A stretch of DNA of 64,000 bases from Arachis hypogaea. Its lineage: Eukaryota > Streptophyta > Magnoliopsida > Fabales > Fabaceae. The stretch spans positions 156,184,699 to 156,248,698 of the forward strand of contig NC_092050.1 of the NCBI RefSeq assembly GCF_003086295.3, given 5' to 3'. The position numbers were made by a program, and so were the translations under genes. The notes beneath the pieces were generated by a model. It was not told the origin of the DNA and did not search any database. It saw only the letters and a program-made list of their open reading frames with translations. Positions 33,577 to 45,232 of the stretch are shown one piece after another. How positions within the stretch are numbered: position 1 is the stretch's first letter; each line of letters starts with the position of its first letter.

Positions 33577-34055
33577 CTAAATATTGGTGAATTAATTTTA
33601 AAAAATGGTATATATAATAAAGTTTTTACTATTTTTTTCTCAATAAAATTTAATAATTATATACAATTAAAAAGATACACTTAATTTAAGATAACGAGTG
33701 ATACATAAAAAATTAAAAGATTTTAAATTTAACATATGCAGTGATGAATATAGTTTCAATTTAATTATAAATATATATACCAATAAAATATTATCGGACT
33801 ATTAAAATAATTAGATTTTGTAACTATTATTAACTTTAAATGCCATATATTGTTATCATAATAATGATGGCATACAAACTTTACACTTCTATCATAATTA
33901 TTTAAGTATTTCAATAATTTTAATGCATCAAACTTAATTTTATATTATCAAGTATCGTTTAATCTAGTCCAATTTTCTCTACATATTCTGAAAATCTGGC
34001 AACTTCTGCCACTTCTAATAATAATTTATTGTTCTAATAATAATTTATTGTCCGT
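33577..34055. other. AT-rich intergenic DNA
   Basis: Nothing recognised. Confidence 0.6.
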
Positions 34056-34728
34056 TCAGACTTCAGAATTTACCAACATGCTATTTTTTTTTTGGTGAAA
34101 AAGGTACTTTTTTTTAGTATGTATAAGAAATAGGTCAATGGCTTCTTTCCCCATCTCATGAATAACATAGCTATTTATCATGGAAGACCAAACAATTAAA
34201 TTTTTATCTGTTGCTTTTTCAAATACTTCTCTAGCTTTTTTGATGCTTCCACACATGGAGTATATGTGTATGAGAGATATTTGAATTTGTAGATTATATT
34301 CCAATCTATTTAGAAGATGTGTGGTTCAAATATTATTTTGTTATAAAAATTTCATTCTTATGGGAATTAAATATATCCAAAAAAAGTGGGAATTAAATGA
34401 TGGTATTTTGATTTTCTGAAATCAAATTTGCTTGAAAATAGCTTTTCAAATTTTAAATTAAACATGGTAATATGATATTTCCATCTTAAAATTCTTATGA
34501 ATTTTTTATAATTTTTTCAACCACACACATCCTTAGAGAAATATAATCTTCCATCTCTTGTGCTATGCTAATTGATCCTATATCAGCACAAGCTGATAAA
34601 ACAGTGGCAACTGTTGGTCTATTTGGTCTAAAATTTGTTCGTACAAGCCTTTCAAACTGAGAAAATGCTCTTTTTGATAAAATCAAATTAAATATCAATG
34701 GTCTTCTCCGAGTTCGATGAAAGAGCAT
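34056..34728 (-). pseudogene. PPR protein fragment (arm B), split by a small insertion
   Basis: Minus-strand pieces 34728-34533 and 34314-34056 encode PLS-type PPR motifs (L-S-A-C-A-D-I-G-S; L-I-H-I-Y-S-M-C-G-S-I; W-S-S-M-I-N-S-Y). A 218-bp insertion separates them. The 5' part also lacks the S-W-T-S-M-I-A-G-Y segment present in arm A. Too short to function. Confidence 0.75.
34315..34532. mobile_element. 218-bp MITE-like insertion in the PPR fragment
   Basis: Interrupts PPR sequence that is continuous in arm A. Flanked by TTAGA (34310-34314 and 34533-34537). Ends are related inverted repeats (AGATGTGTGGTT and, reversed, GGATGTGTGTGGTT). AT-rich, non-coding. Superfamily uncertain. Confidence 0.6.
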
Positions 34729-35467
34729 TTTCTAAGCTGGACAGAGGAACCGAGGAGTAAGAAAGGTCGAAAGCAGCGGTTGAGGAGCTTTTGTGCGATT
34801 ATATGAAACATTTAGCTAGAAAGGAACATGAGAATTTTTAAGAATAAAAGCAAAGGTGTTGAAGAGATCATCAACATGACCGTAACTAGTGTGAATGAAT
34901 GGACAAGTGTCGTTCCCTTTAGTTGTTGATGGCTATGCTAAAGATGACGTGGGGACTTTTACTGTTTTGACGTGATCATGTAATTAAATAAGTTTGTGGT
35001 ATTAGTCTGTCTCTGTATGCTCTACTTTATTGTGTTGAGCTTTTATTTAAAAAAAATATATCCTTCTAGCAGATACAAGGTTATTAGCAAATTAAATATC
35101 CATTTTGCATACATAGTTATTAGCAAATTTTCAATAGATTCCTCTTTATCGCATCAACGTTTGATTACAAAAGTAACTTGAGAATACACAAGTTCAAGTT
35201 TGAATAATGGGCAATTATTCAATTTGTTTTCATTAATACTTCAGATGTCCAAAACTGATTCGTGTGATATAATTTATTGTTTTCTAACACCAAAAATCTT
35301 ATTTTTTAAAATATGAAATATAATTGACTATTTTAAAATATTAGAATATAATACAAATTGACTTATCAAATTAATTTCAACTACCAACATGAATATTAAA
35401 ATTAGTTTACATACTCTTTTTATATTCCATTTAAGTACATCTTACATTAAATTTATATATTTATTAA

Positions 35468-36610
35468 TCAATTAATTTCTTTCGTGAAAGAAAGGAGGCT
35501 TTCCTTATAAATCCATGTACCAAATCTTCTTGTTTTGATATTAATATTGTGAACTATTTTGCCCGTGATGACATCAAAGGAAGCCAATTCATCGCCGTTG
35601 ATACGAGAGATTACATCACATTTGTTTCCCATTCTGAATGCACAATATTTTGGAAAAGGTCCAAATCTAAATGTGAAAAGTTTCACCCAAGATTCCTTCA
35701 CACCAACTTCACCCAAAATGGATATTTCAATGCTATTATTCTGAGCAAAAGAGGAAATCAGAGTAACAGACTCGTTGAGCACTACCAAAGTTCTGGTAGG
35801 GCCATCATCATTTTCTTGCAGCCAAACAATTGATGTTGTTCGAAATGTTTCAGTGCTGAGGTTAAATGACACAAGTACTTGTTCTTCGAGTCCATTCGTG
35901 GCAAACTCGCTACCCCACCAGTGGCATACTCCATTCAAGTATGCTATAGAAGCTTTACTTACATTTTTTTTTTTAGTCATTTCAAGATCAAGTTTCTTCC
36001 AACAATTACATTTTAGACTATAAATTTGCCAAATTGTTAGAGCATGCTCTTCTAATTCCATTGGATCATAAATATAATATACACATTGAATCACTTTATA
36101 ATCATCATTCACATTATCATAACCAAATCCATGAACACTTACATGCCGATCATAGCCGGGCTCATCATCAGTAATACCCGGCGGAATAATTTTACGCTCG
36201 TCGGTTTTGGGGTTCCAAAGTCCGATTACCTCATGACCTCGTGCATAGTGACATATAATGCCATTAACACATTCTAGAACCTCACCGGGACCATAACTCT
36301 CAACCAAAGTTGGCAAAACTAATGTAACCATGTTTTCATATCTCTCTCCAGAAAGTAAATGCACATTATTTTCACTACGGACGTTTTTATCCCTTTGGTA
36401 AAATAATCTCCATAGAAGGAGAGACGATGAGTGGGCAGTTTTAGATTTTAAATTCTCGTAGTACATGCTCTTAAAATAAGGATTCTCAAGTAAATTTAGC
36501 CAAGACTTACGTACGCAATTAAATCGCTTCAAAGATTTAACCGGTAATTTTGCTAGAATTTTCAGAGCAAGATCATTAGGAATCTGATTGCTATGGTTTG
36601 CCATTTGCAT
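35468..36610 (-). CDS. F-box/FBA protein, inverted paralogue
   Basis: 380 residues from ATG 36610. A second in-frame ATG at 36604 matches the start of the arm A gene, so either may be used. F-box near residues 10-52 (I-P-N-D-L-A-L-K-I-L-A-K-L-P-V-K-S-L), then an FBA-type domain with E-C-V-N-G-I-I-C and L-W-N-P-K-T. Likely SCF ubiquitin-ligase substrate adaptor. Differs from the arm A protein by scattered substitutions and small in-frame indels, so it is a diverged paralogue and not an assembly copy. Intact in this contig; the second reading at 54569-55710 has a 1-bp loss. Confidence 0.9.
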   Translation of the reverse strand: MQMANHSNQIPNDLALKILAKLPVKSLKRFNCVRKSWLNLLENPYFKSMYYENLKSKTAHSSSLLLWRLFYQRDKNVRSENNVHLLSGERYENMVTLVLPTLVESYGPGEVLECVNGIICHYARGHEVIGLWNPKTDERKIIPPGITDDEPGYDRHVSVHGFGYDNVNDDYKVIQCVYYIYDPMELEEHALTIWQIYSLKCNCWKKLDLEMTKKKNVSKASIAYLNGVCHWWGSEFATNGLEEQVLVSFNLSTETFRTTSIVWLQENDDGPTRTLVVLNESVTLISSFAQNNSIEISILGEVGVKESWVKLFTFRFGPFPKYCAFRMGNKCDVISRINGDELASFDVITGKIVHNINIKTRRFGTWIYKESLLSFTKEIN

Positions 36611-36935
36611 TGAAAAAAAAGGATGGAAACAAACAGAGATTAGGGTCTTGTGCTTGTGCTGTGCCTTTCAAAATGTAACGAAAAATAAATTAGATTCCAA
36701 CATAAAGTTTAGAAAAATTTCAATGGTGTTTCGTTTCGCTAGCTCTATTTGTTTCTCTCCTAATCAAGATCTCTAATATATAGGACTAAACATCAAACCA
36801 ATCAAATTGATTGATTGGGAATATATATAGCAAATCTAAATAGAATGAGAAAAAAAAAGGAAGCCGATATAAATTGTAAGTACTTGAATTGTATTTGCAA
36901 TCACAACCATAAATGTATAATTATTATTCATTAGG

Positions 36936-37653
36936 CTTAGTTTTTCTTAAACAATATTAGATTCTACTGGTTTAAAAAGAAATAACTATCCTAGACTGAA
37001 AATAACTCCTTATCACTATTTGTGCTACTTTGTTGGAAAAATAAAATAAAAAAAATTTAAAGTGAAGTCAAAACATATAATTTGAAAAAATAACAAATCA
37101 AATCAAGTAAAAATGAAAGGGATGTATTTTCTATTTATTTAATTGAAAGAATCATAGTCCATGAATAATGAAACCAAGGTTGGCACAGGCCTTTAGCAAA
37201 GGGTAAGTGAAGGTATTCCCATGCTCAGCGGTGTGTGAAACCATGGAAGTGTATACGTTTAAGGTTTCAGTAAAGAACCCAGTATTGGTAGAATCTCGAA
37301 TCAAGTTTCATAGGTAAATGGGGCTTTTTGAAACTGCTAAGTGATGCAGAACGCACTGCCATTGCACTGCCATTTAAATAATGGACAATTATATGATTTG
37401 TTTTCATTACTACTTTAGATATCTGAAATTGATTGTGTGATATAATTGAGGGTTTACACCGTAAAATAATTAAAATTACATCAATGTCCTAAAAAAGTGA
37501 ATTAGCTTACATGCATGTCCTAAAATAAATTTATATAAATCGAATCAACTGAATTCAATTTATACTCTTTCAATGTAAATCAACTAAAGTAAATTTATAA
37601 TTTACTATATATATGTTATATCAATCTTGATTCAATTTACTTGTATATGTAAT
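36936..37653. other. intergenic DNA between the F-box gene and element B
   Basis: AT-rich, no gene recognised. Confidence 0.6.
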
Positions 37654-39537
37654 TGATGAGTTTGGAAAACTCTATTTCTAATTAAGTGATAATCAAACAT
37701 TATTAATAAACTCGGTTGCAAAAATTATTGATACTAAATTAAAATGATTAAATTAATTTTTGCAATGCAGGTTCAGATTGGGCTAAAAATGAAAATCTGG
37801 TACAAGCCCAATATACTTCTAAGAATTTCAACTTTGATGTTGAATTATTGTGGCTGAAACAATGTGTTGTTACATGGGCCAGATTGATTTATTATTGCTA
37901 CAAGCCCAAATGAATGCTTCCCTATTTGCTCAATGCATGATCCGAAAAATATACATCAGGAAAGAAAATGTTATTAATTGGGCCAGCTTTTATTGAATTT
38001 CAACATGAAGCCCATATCAAACCAAAGATCCAATGCTTGATCCGATACATAATGAAAGAAAGCAAATTGACTCCATGCTTTCCAACGGATTCAATCTCTT
38101 GTTAAGGGATGGATTTCAAAATTTAATTTGCCAGCATTGGAAACATAAATGAGAGAGAGAATATGAGTGACATGATTGATTTGATCAATGCAGCACGCCA
38201 CTCAAGCAAGGGAAGTAAAAGCAATCCCATTTAATATGTTCTATTTCAATTAATTGCTTTTACTCTTCATTCTCTCTCATCTTTCCTTCCTCTCTCTTTC
38301 GGTCTTTAACCAGGAAACATTGGTAGCCATGGAAGCAAAAATAAGCTACCGAAAGGAAGGGAGAGCAAGCCTAAAGACCATCACAATGATGGCAAGAAAA
38401 CATACTAAAATAAAAATGAGCTGTGGCTGAAATTTTCACAAATATGGTTAGATTTGGTGAGGTAATCTTGAGCTCTTTATGCTCAAAAAAAGGAAGAAGA
38501 AGAATCGGCCAGCAAGATGAGATTCTTGAAGCATGGCTTGTCTTTGATTCTGCTCAACCACCACAGGAAGTAGCTAGAGTGGCGAAGTGATGGTAGATGC
38601 AGAGATTGAAGCAGATGAAGTCATCATCATCATGAAGCATCAAGGGCCAGAAATCCATATTGGAGAGCAAGCCAAGGATGGAGAGCTCGGATTGATGAAG
38701 AATGATGATCAAGAAAGGACTAGAGGTAATTGCATGTTGGGTTTTGCATGGTTGTCTCTTCTCTCTCTATGTGGCCGAACCAGTTCTGTTTCTTGAAGGA
38801 GTTAGAAGTTAAGCTTGGGTTTTGGCTTCAAGTGTGGAGGCTTCCCTCTTCTATAAAAAGAGTGAACTACCACTGTTTGAAGCAAGGAGAAAATTTGAGA
38901 GTGCAAGGCACAGAATTCTCAGAGCTACCTGAACTAACAGATTTCTCTTCTCCTTCAATGTATTCTGTTTAGTATTTTTCTGTTTAATTTTATCATGTCT
39001 TGAGTCTCATGGAAAAAGGAAAACAATGAGGTTTGTATGAAAAAGTCATAGAGCGAAAAAAGGCAAAGAGTGCAAAATTAAAAGAAAAAGCCATAGATGT
39101 CTTAGAGTTCCTTTGTTCATCTATGTTGTGTTTCATGATTCTGTGGGAATCCCCTTGTAAGTTGGGTTAACACTTTACAGTTTGTAATCAGATTGATTAT
39201 AGTGAAATTCCATCATGCTTGTGATGGAGACTGGATGTAGGCTGCACTGCACTTAGCAGCTGAACCAGAATATATCTAGATGTAATCTTTCTCTCTTCTC
39301 TACTCCATTTCTGTTTCTACTGCACAGGAGCAAAAACCAAAAATATCTCGTGCCAAGTAACGAGACAAAAAGAAAAGTCTCGTGGCTAAGGACGAGACAA
39401 AAGAAAAAGTCTCGTATCCAGTGACGAGATAAAAAGACAAAAAGTTTCCTGAATTGGTTTCACAGGTCAGCAAGGGTTATCAAGCGAAAAGGGGGCTAAG
39501 ATTCAACCCCCCCTTCTCTTAGCCGCTGAAACCATCA
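37654..39537 (+). repeat. 5' LTR of Sirevirus element B (left contig reading)
   Basis: The right edge is firm: CA at 39536-39537, two bases before the PBS TGGTATCAGAGC (39540-39551), and preceded by the C-rich tract typical of Sireviruses. The left edge (TGATGAG at 37654) is a guess from the LTR-like start; the 3' LTR lies outside the window. TATAAAA near 38862 would be the promoter, which places three TCTCGT hairpin boxes (39346-39429) in the transcribed leader. Confidence 0.55.
39346..39429 (+). repeat. three TCTCGT-N8-ACGAGA hairpin boxes, period 32 bp
   Basis: Boxes at 39346-39365, 39378-39397 and 39410-39429. Arms are invariant; the 8-nt loops differ completely. Spacers are A-rich (CAAAAAGAAAAG type). 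Confidence 0.9.
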
Positions 39538-39539
39538 AT

Positions 39540-39551
39540 TGGTATCAGAGC
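39540..39551 (+). other. primer binding site of element B
   Basis: TGGTATCAGAGC, initiator tRNA-Met type, same spacing from the LTR end as in element A. Confidence 0.9.
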
Positions 39552-39597
39552 TTGGTCTCAAAGAGATCAAGCTTTGCAGCTTGGAGTAAAGATCCTC

Positions 39598-41299
39598 ATG
39601 GCAGAAAACAGTGGCTCAAATGTGGTGTCCTACAACTTACAGAAGGACAGTCAAGCAACAGACCGCCTCTTTTCAATGGAAAAACTATACCTATTGGAAA
39701 GAGAGAATGAAGATCTTTGTGCAAGCAGTAGACTATAGACTTTGGAAGATCATCTTGGAAGGCCCTCAATTTCCAACTAACACAAGTGCTGAAGGAATAG
39801 TTTCTCTCAAACCAGAAGCAAGCTGGACCGAGGAAGATAGGAAGAAGGTGGAGTTAAACGCCAAGGCAGTAAACCTGCTCAACTGTGCTATCAGCTTCGA
39901 GGAGTACCGACGGGTATCAAGATGCACAACGGCAAAGGAAATCTGGGACAAATTGCAAATCACCCATGAAGGAACTACCATTGTAAAGAAGACTCGGACA
40001 GACATGTTGAACAGAGAGTATGAAATGTTTGCAATGAAGGAAGGAGAGTCCATTGATGAACTGTTTGAACGATTCAACATCATCATTGTTGGCTTAGATG
40101 CTCTGGAATTACATATCCTGATTCTGTGCTAGTGAAAGAGTGCTGAGATGTCTCACAAAAGAGTGGGAAACAAAAGCTTTAATTATTTCTGAGACAGTAG
40201 CTTAGACTCCATGACTTGTGATGATTGAGAGGAAATCTTCTTGCTTTTGAAAACATCTATTTGAAAAAAGATTCAAAAAAGAAAGGAATCTCTTTTTCTT
40301 CTATGACTAACCCTCTGGATGAAGAATCCATTGATAACTCCTCTGAACATGAATTTGTGTTGTTTGCCAAAAAATTCAGGAAAATGATGAAGCTCAAAGG
40401 CAAAGGCAGCAGCTCAAGGAGAGTAAAGAAAGACCTTAGCAAGGTAACCTGTTACAACTGCAAGGAAATGGGGCATTTCAAATCTGATTGTCCCAAGTTA
40501 AAAAGGGAGGAGAAGCCGAAAAGAGGAAAGAAGAAGGGACTGATGGCCTCATGGGAAGACTTGGAGAATGACTCAGATGATGATGAAGAAACCGAGACCA
40601 AGTCACAACCATGTCTCATGGCAGATCACATAGATCAGGTAGTCTTTCACAACCCTAACACTGAGGATCTCCATCTTATGATAGACCACCTTTCTGAAAA
40701 AATAAGATGTTTTCTGTTGGAAAATCAAGAACTTGAACAACAAATCACCATTCTTAAGGCTGAAAATAGTTTTCTTAAAGAGAAAGTGAGAGAGGCCGAA
40801 ACTGCTTGTGATCTTGTTGAAGAAAATAAGCAGTTAAGAGCCCAAATTAAGAGCTGTGAAAGTAACCATTCCGTTCTTGCATATGTAGATTGTTTTAAAC
40901 AAAATGAAGAGTTGCTTAAAGAGGTTAAAAGGCTTAAGGAAGACTTAGCCAAGTTCACACAAAGTTCTGAAAATCTGAATCAAATCTTGGCTAGTCAAAA
41001 ACCTCTTTATGATAAGGATGGGTTGGGGTTTATAAAACTGAAAAATCTCATTTTGAAAACATTGCTTCATCTTCAAATGATACAAGGTATCAAGACCCAA
41101 CCTACTTTAACAAAACAGCAACTCCAAGATTTTGTAGCTATGCAATTGAAATGGTCACTTTCCTATTCAATGTTTCTTTGGTGAAAGAATGATTGGTGAT
41201 AAAGTTTGTAAAGTTGTTTTTTATTACAATGGCTTAGGACATAGAAGATGGTTTAACGTAAAAGGATCCAAAAAGATTTGGATACCTAAGGTCTCTTAA
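39598..41299 (+). pseudogene. gag: gag of element B, left contig reading, broken
   Basis: Copia-type gag with CCHC knuckles, related to 8116-9870. The initiator-like ATG 39598 is out of frame with the body, and a stop sits in the second knuckle, as in the right-contig reading. In addition this reading has small indels not seen there (for example near 39690, 40105, 40195 and 41030), probably sequence errors. Ends TAA 41297-41299, followed by TTGTTTTGTAG (41302-41312). Confidence 0.85.
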
Positions 41300-41312
41300 G
41301 CTTGTTTTGTAG

Positions 41313-44226
41313 GTGTGCCTAGCATCCAAACGAAAGGAAAATATGTGGTATATGGATAGCGGATGCTCTAGGCATATGACCAGAAAGACAACCTTCTTCA
41401 TAAAGCTTGATGAATATGATGGAGGACTTGTCACATTCGGTAATGATGCAAAAGGAAAAATAGTGGCTGTTGGGAAAGTTGGTAAAAAATTTTCATCTTG
41501 TATAAATGATGTTCTCCTTGTACATGGTTTGAAACATAATTTGCTTAGTGTTAGTCAATTGTGTAATTTGGGTTTTAAAGTTGTTTTTAAGAAGTTTGTT
41601 TGTTTGGTTGTTTGTGAGAAAACTGGGGATATTTTATTTGAAGCTAAAAGATGCAATAATGTGTATGGATTAACTCTTGAGGACCTAAAAGAACAAAATG
41701 TAACATGCTTTACATCTCTTGATTCTGAAAAATGGCTATGGCATAGAAAGTTGGGACATGCAAGCATGTACCAAATTTCTAAGTTAGTTAAGAAAAATCT
41801 AGTTAGAGGAATTCCAAATATAAAATTTGATAAGGATCTTACTTGTGATGCTTGTCAATTGGGCAAACAAGTAAAATCCTCTTTTAAACCTAAAGATGGA
41901 ATCTCAACCAAAAGGCCATTGGAGATGTTACATATTGATCTTTTCGGACCAACTAGAACTCAAAGTTTAGGAGGTAAACACTTTGGTCTTGTGGTGGTAG
42001 ATGATTACTCTAGATTTGGTTGGGTATTTTTCCTTGCTCATAAAAATGATGCTTTTCATGCCTTTTCCACCTTTGCAAGAAAATTCAAAATGAAAAAGAT
42101 TTGAAAATTGCCATTGAGAAGTGATCATGGAAGAGAATTTGAAAATCAAGATTTTGAAAAATTCTGTGATGACTTAGGAATTTCTCATAATTTTTCATGC
42201 CTAGAACCCCCAACAAAATGGGGTGGTTGAAAGAAGGAATAGAAGCATTCAAGAGATGACTAGGGCTATGCTATGTGAAAATGAGATTCCTAAATTTTTA
42301 TGGGCTGAAGCTGTGAACACAGCATATTATATTTTGAATAGAACAATCATTAGAAAAGGATTAAAGAAAACCCCTTATGAGCTATGGAAAGAACCCCTCC
42401 AAATCTTAAGTACTTTCATGTTTTTGGATGCAAATGCTTTGTACTTAACAATAAGGAAAACTTGGAAAGTTTGATCCAAAATCCTATGAAGGAATGTTTG
42501 TTGGATATTCCACCACAAGCAAGGCCCTATAGAGTTTATCTCAAAGAGCATAGAACTATAGAGGAATCCATACATGTTACTTTTTGTGATTCTAACTTAA
42601 TTCCCAGTATTGTAAAGGATAATGATTCAGATTGTGAAGAGGCTGGAACAAGTAAAGAAAATCTCAAATCTGTGCAAAATGAAGAATTTGTCAGCCCGGT
42701 TTTATCTCCTCAGATTGAAGGAGAAACTTCCATTTTGTCTCCTGAGCAGACACGAGAAACTGAAACAGTGAGACCATCAGAAGTTCATCAAAGCTTAACA
42801 CCTACCCGAAATCCTAGAGAATGGAAGTCCATGAGGGGTTATCCTCATGACTTCATCTTGGTGATCCCTCTCAAGGTGTAACCACAAGATCTCCACCAAA
42901 AGGCAAGCCGAACCTAGCATCTTGCTCTCTTGTCACAAATGGAGCCCAACAATGTCAAACAAGCTCTTGAAGACCCATAATGGGTTAATGCAATGAAAGA
43001 AGAGCTTGCTCAATTCGACAAAAATGAGGTTTGGACACTAGTACCCCATCCCGGATGGTAAGAAAGTAACGGGTACTAAATGGGTATTTAAAAATAAACT
43101 TGGTGAGGATGGACAAGTTGTTCGTAACAAGGCTAGATTAGTAGCCCAAGGTTACGATCAAGAAAAGGAATAGATTTGATGAGTCTTTTGCTCCGGTAGC
43201 TAGAATGGAAGCAATTAGGTTGCTTCTTGCCTATGCCGCCCATAAAGGTTTCAAAATGTTTCAAATGGATTTAATTGCTTTCCTTAATGGTTTATTGATA
43301 AGGTGTATGGGCTCAACCCCGTTTTGAGATAAAAAGTTCCAAATAGTTTCAAATTAACTAAGGCTCTTTATGGTCTTAGAAAGCTCCAGAGCTTGTATGA
43401 AAGGCTTAGTGCTTTCTTGTGGAAAATCATTTTAAAGGGGTACCACCGACACTACTTTATTTATCAAGCATTAATAATGATATACTTCTTTATTCAGTTT
43501 ATGTTTCATGACATTGTATTTGGATCGGCCATGTATCCTTGTGTGAGGTTTGGAAAACTTATGACTAGTGAGTTTGAAATGAGTTTAATGGAGAGCAACT
43601 TTCTTTCTTGGCCTCCAAATCAAAAAACTCCTATGTACTTTTATCACCAAGGAAAGTATCAAAAACTTATCAAAAGTTTGGCCTAGAAAATCCAAATCAA
43701 TGAATACACCGATGCATCTAACACAAACTTGAAAAGGATGATGATGGCCAAATGTGGGATGAAACAAAGGTATAGAGGAATGATAGGTTCACTTATGTAT
43801 CTTACCTCCTCTTAGACGACATTGTCCAAGTGGGTGTATGTTCAAGGTTTCAATCTCACCCAAAAGAATCCCATCTTACGGCTGTTAAACGATCATTAGA
43901 TACATTAAGGAACCTGTAATATGCATGGTATCCTAAATCGATGACTTTTGTGCAGTAGGTTTGTGATGCAGATTATGCGGAGATAGCAGTGGAATAGACG
44001 AAGACATCCGCATGTGTTGCTTCCTTGAAGCTCACTCAACATGTGTCAAGCAAAAGCAAGCACAGTGCTTTATCCAAGCTGAAGCAGAAACATATCCGCA
44101 TCTGCAAGCCTGCTCTCAATTATTTGGCTAAAACACAATTAGAAGATTACAAATTAAAGCATCAATAGTATACCCTTATTTGTGATATATGAGTGCCTAT
44201 AACATTCAAAAAATCCATCTGCACTC
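41313..44226 (+). pseudogene. pol: pol of element B, left contig reading, heavily broken and cut by the gap
   Basis: Protease, integrase, reverse transcriptase and RNase H sequences are recognisable but split over all frames. Indels become dense after about 42.1 kb and worst after 43.1 kb, up to the gap at 44227. The other reading (60422-63601) is open except for one stop, so most of this damage is likely unpolished sequence and not decay. Confidence 0.85.
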
Positions 44227-45226
44227 NNNNNNNNNNNNNNNNNNNNNNNNNNNNNNNNNNNNNNNNNNNNNNNNNNNNNNNNNNNNNNNNNNNNNNNNNN
44301 NNNNNNNNNNNNNNNNNNNNNNNNNNNNNNNNNNNNNNNNNNNNNNNNNNNNNNNNNNNNNNNNNNNNNNNNNNNNNNNNNNNNNNNNNNNNNNNNNNNN
44401 NNNNNNNNNNNNNNNNNNNNNNNNNNNNNNNNNNNNNNNNNNNNNNNNNNNNNNNNNNNNNNNNNNNNNNNNNNNNNNNNNNNNNNNNNNNNNNNNNNNN
44501 NNNNNNNNNNNNNNNNNNNNNNNNNNNNNNNNNNNNNNNNNNNNNNNNNNNNNNNNNNNNNNNNNNNNNNNNNNNNNNNNNNNNNNNNNNNNNNNNNNNN
44601 NNNNNNNNNNNNNNNNNNNNNNNNNNNNNNNNNNNNNNNNNNNNNNNNNNNNNNNNNNNNNNNNNNNNNNNNNNNNNNNNNNNNNNNNNNNNNNNNNNNN
44701 NNNNNNNNNNNNNNNNNNNNNNNNNNNNNNNNNNNNNNNNNNNNNNNNNNNNNNNNNNNNNNNNNNNNNNNNNNNNNNNNNNNNNNNNNNNNNNNNNNNN
44801 NNNNNNNNNNNNNNNNNNNNNNNNNNNNNNNNNNNNNNNNNNNNNNNNNNNNNNNNNNNNNNNNNNNNNNNNNNNNNNNNNNNNNNNNNNNNNNNNNNNN
44901 NNNNNNNNNNNNNNNNNNNNNNNNNNNNNNNNNNNNNNNNNNNNNNNNNNNNNNNNNNNNNNNNNNNNNNNNNNNNNNNNNNNNNNNNNNNNNNNNNNNN
45001 NNNNNNNNNNNNNNNNNNNNNNNNNNNNNNNNNNNNNNNNNNNNNNNNNNNNNNNNNNNNNNNNNNNNNNNNNNNNNNNNNNNNNNNNNNNNNNNNNNNN
45101 NNNNNNNNNNNNNNNNNNNNNNNNNNNNNNNNNNNNNNNNNNNNNNNNNNNNNNNNNNNNNNNNNNNNNNNNNNNNNNNNNNNNNNNNNNNNNNNNNNNN
45201 NNNNNNNNNNNNNNNNNNNNNNNNNN
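44227..45226. other. assembly gap of exactly 1,000 N
   Basis: A round-number run of N, so a scaffolding placeholder of unknown true size. Sequence on its two sides overlaps (see the duplicated blocks). Any reading frame drawn across it is meaningless. Confidence 0.99.
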
Positions 45227-45232
45227 GATTAG

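Larger units (their letters stand above)
34167..36935 (-). repeat. arm B of the inverted segmental duplication
   Basis: Reverse-complement counterpart of 22845-25546, about 9 kb away and pointing towards it. It lacks the 477-bp insertion of arm A and has its own 218-bp insertion. Confidence 0.85.
26110..44226. repeat. left copy of an 18.1-kb duplicated block (contig suffix)
   Basis: Nearly identical in order and orientation to 45227-63408. It runs exactly up to the N gap. Its last ~1.3 kb (about 42.9-44.2 kb) has many small indels relative to the other copy, typical of a poorly polished contig end. Confidence 0.95.

Noticed and set aside
38587..38972. Two small plus-strand ORFs (also at 57689-58074)
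   Set aside because: They lie inside the LTR of element B around its TATA region; no family features.
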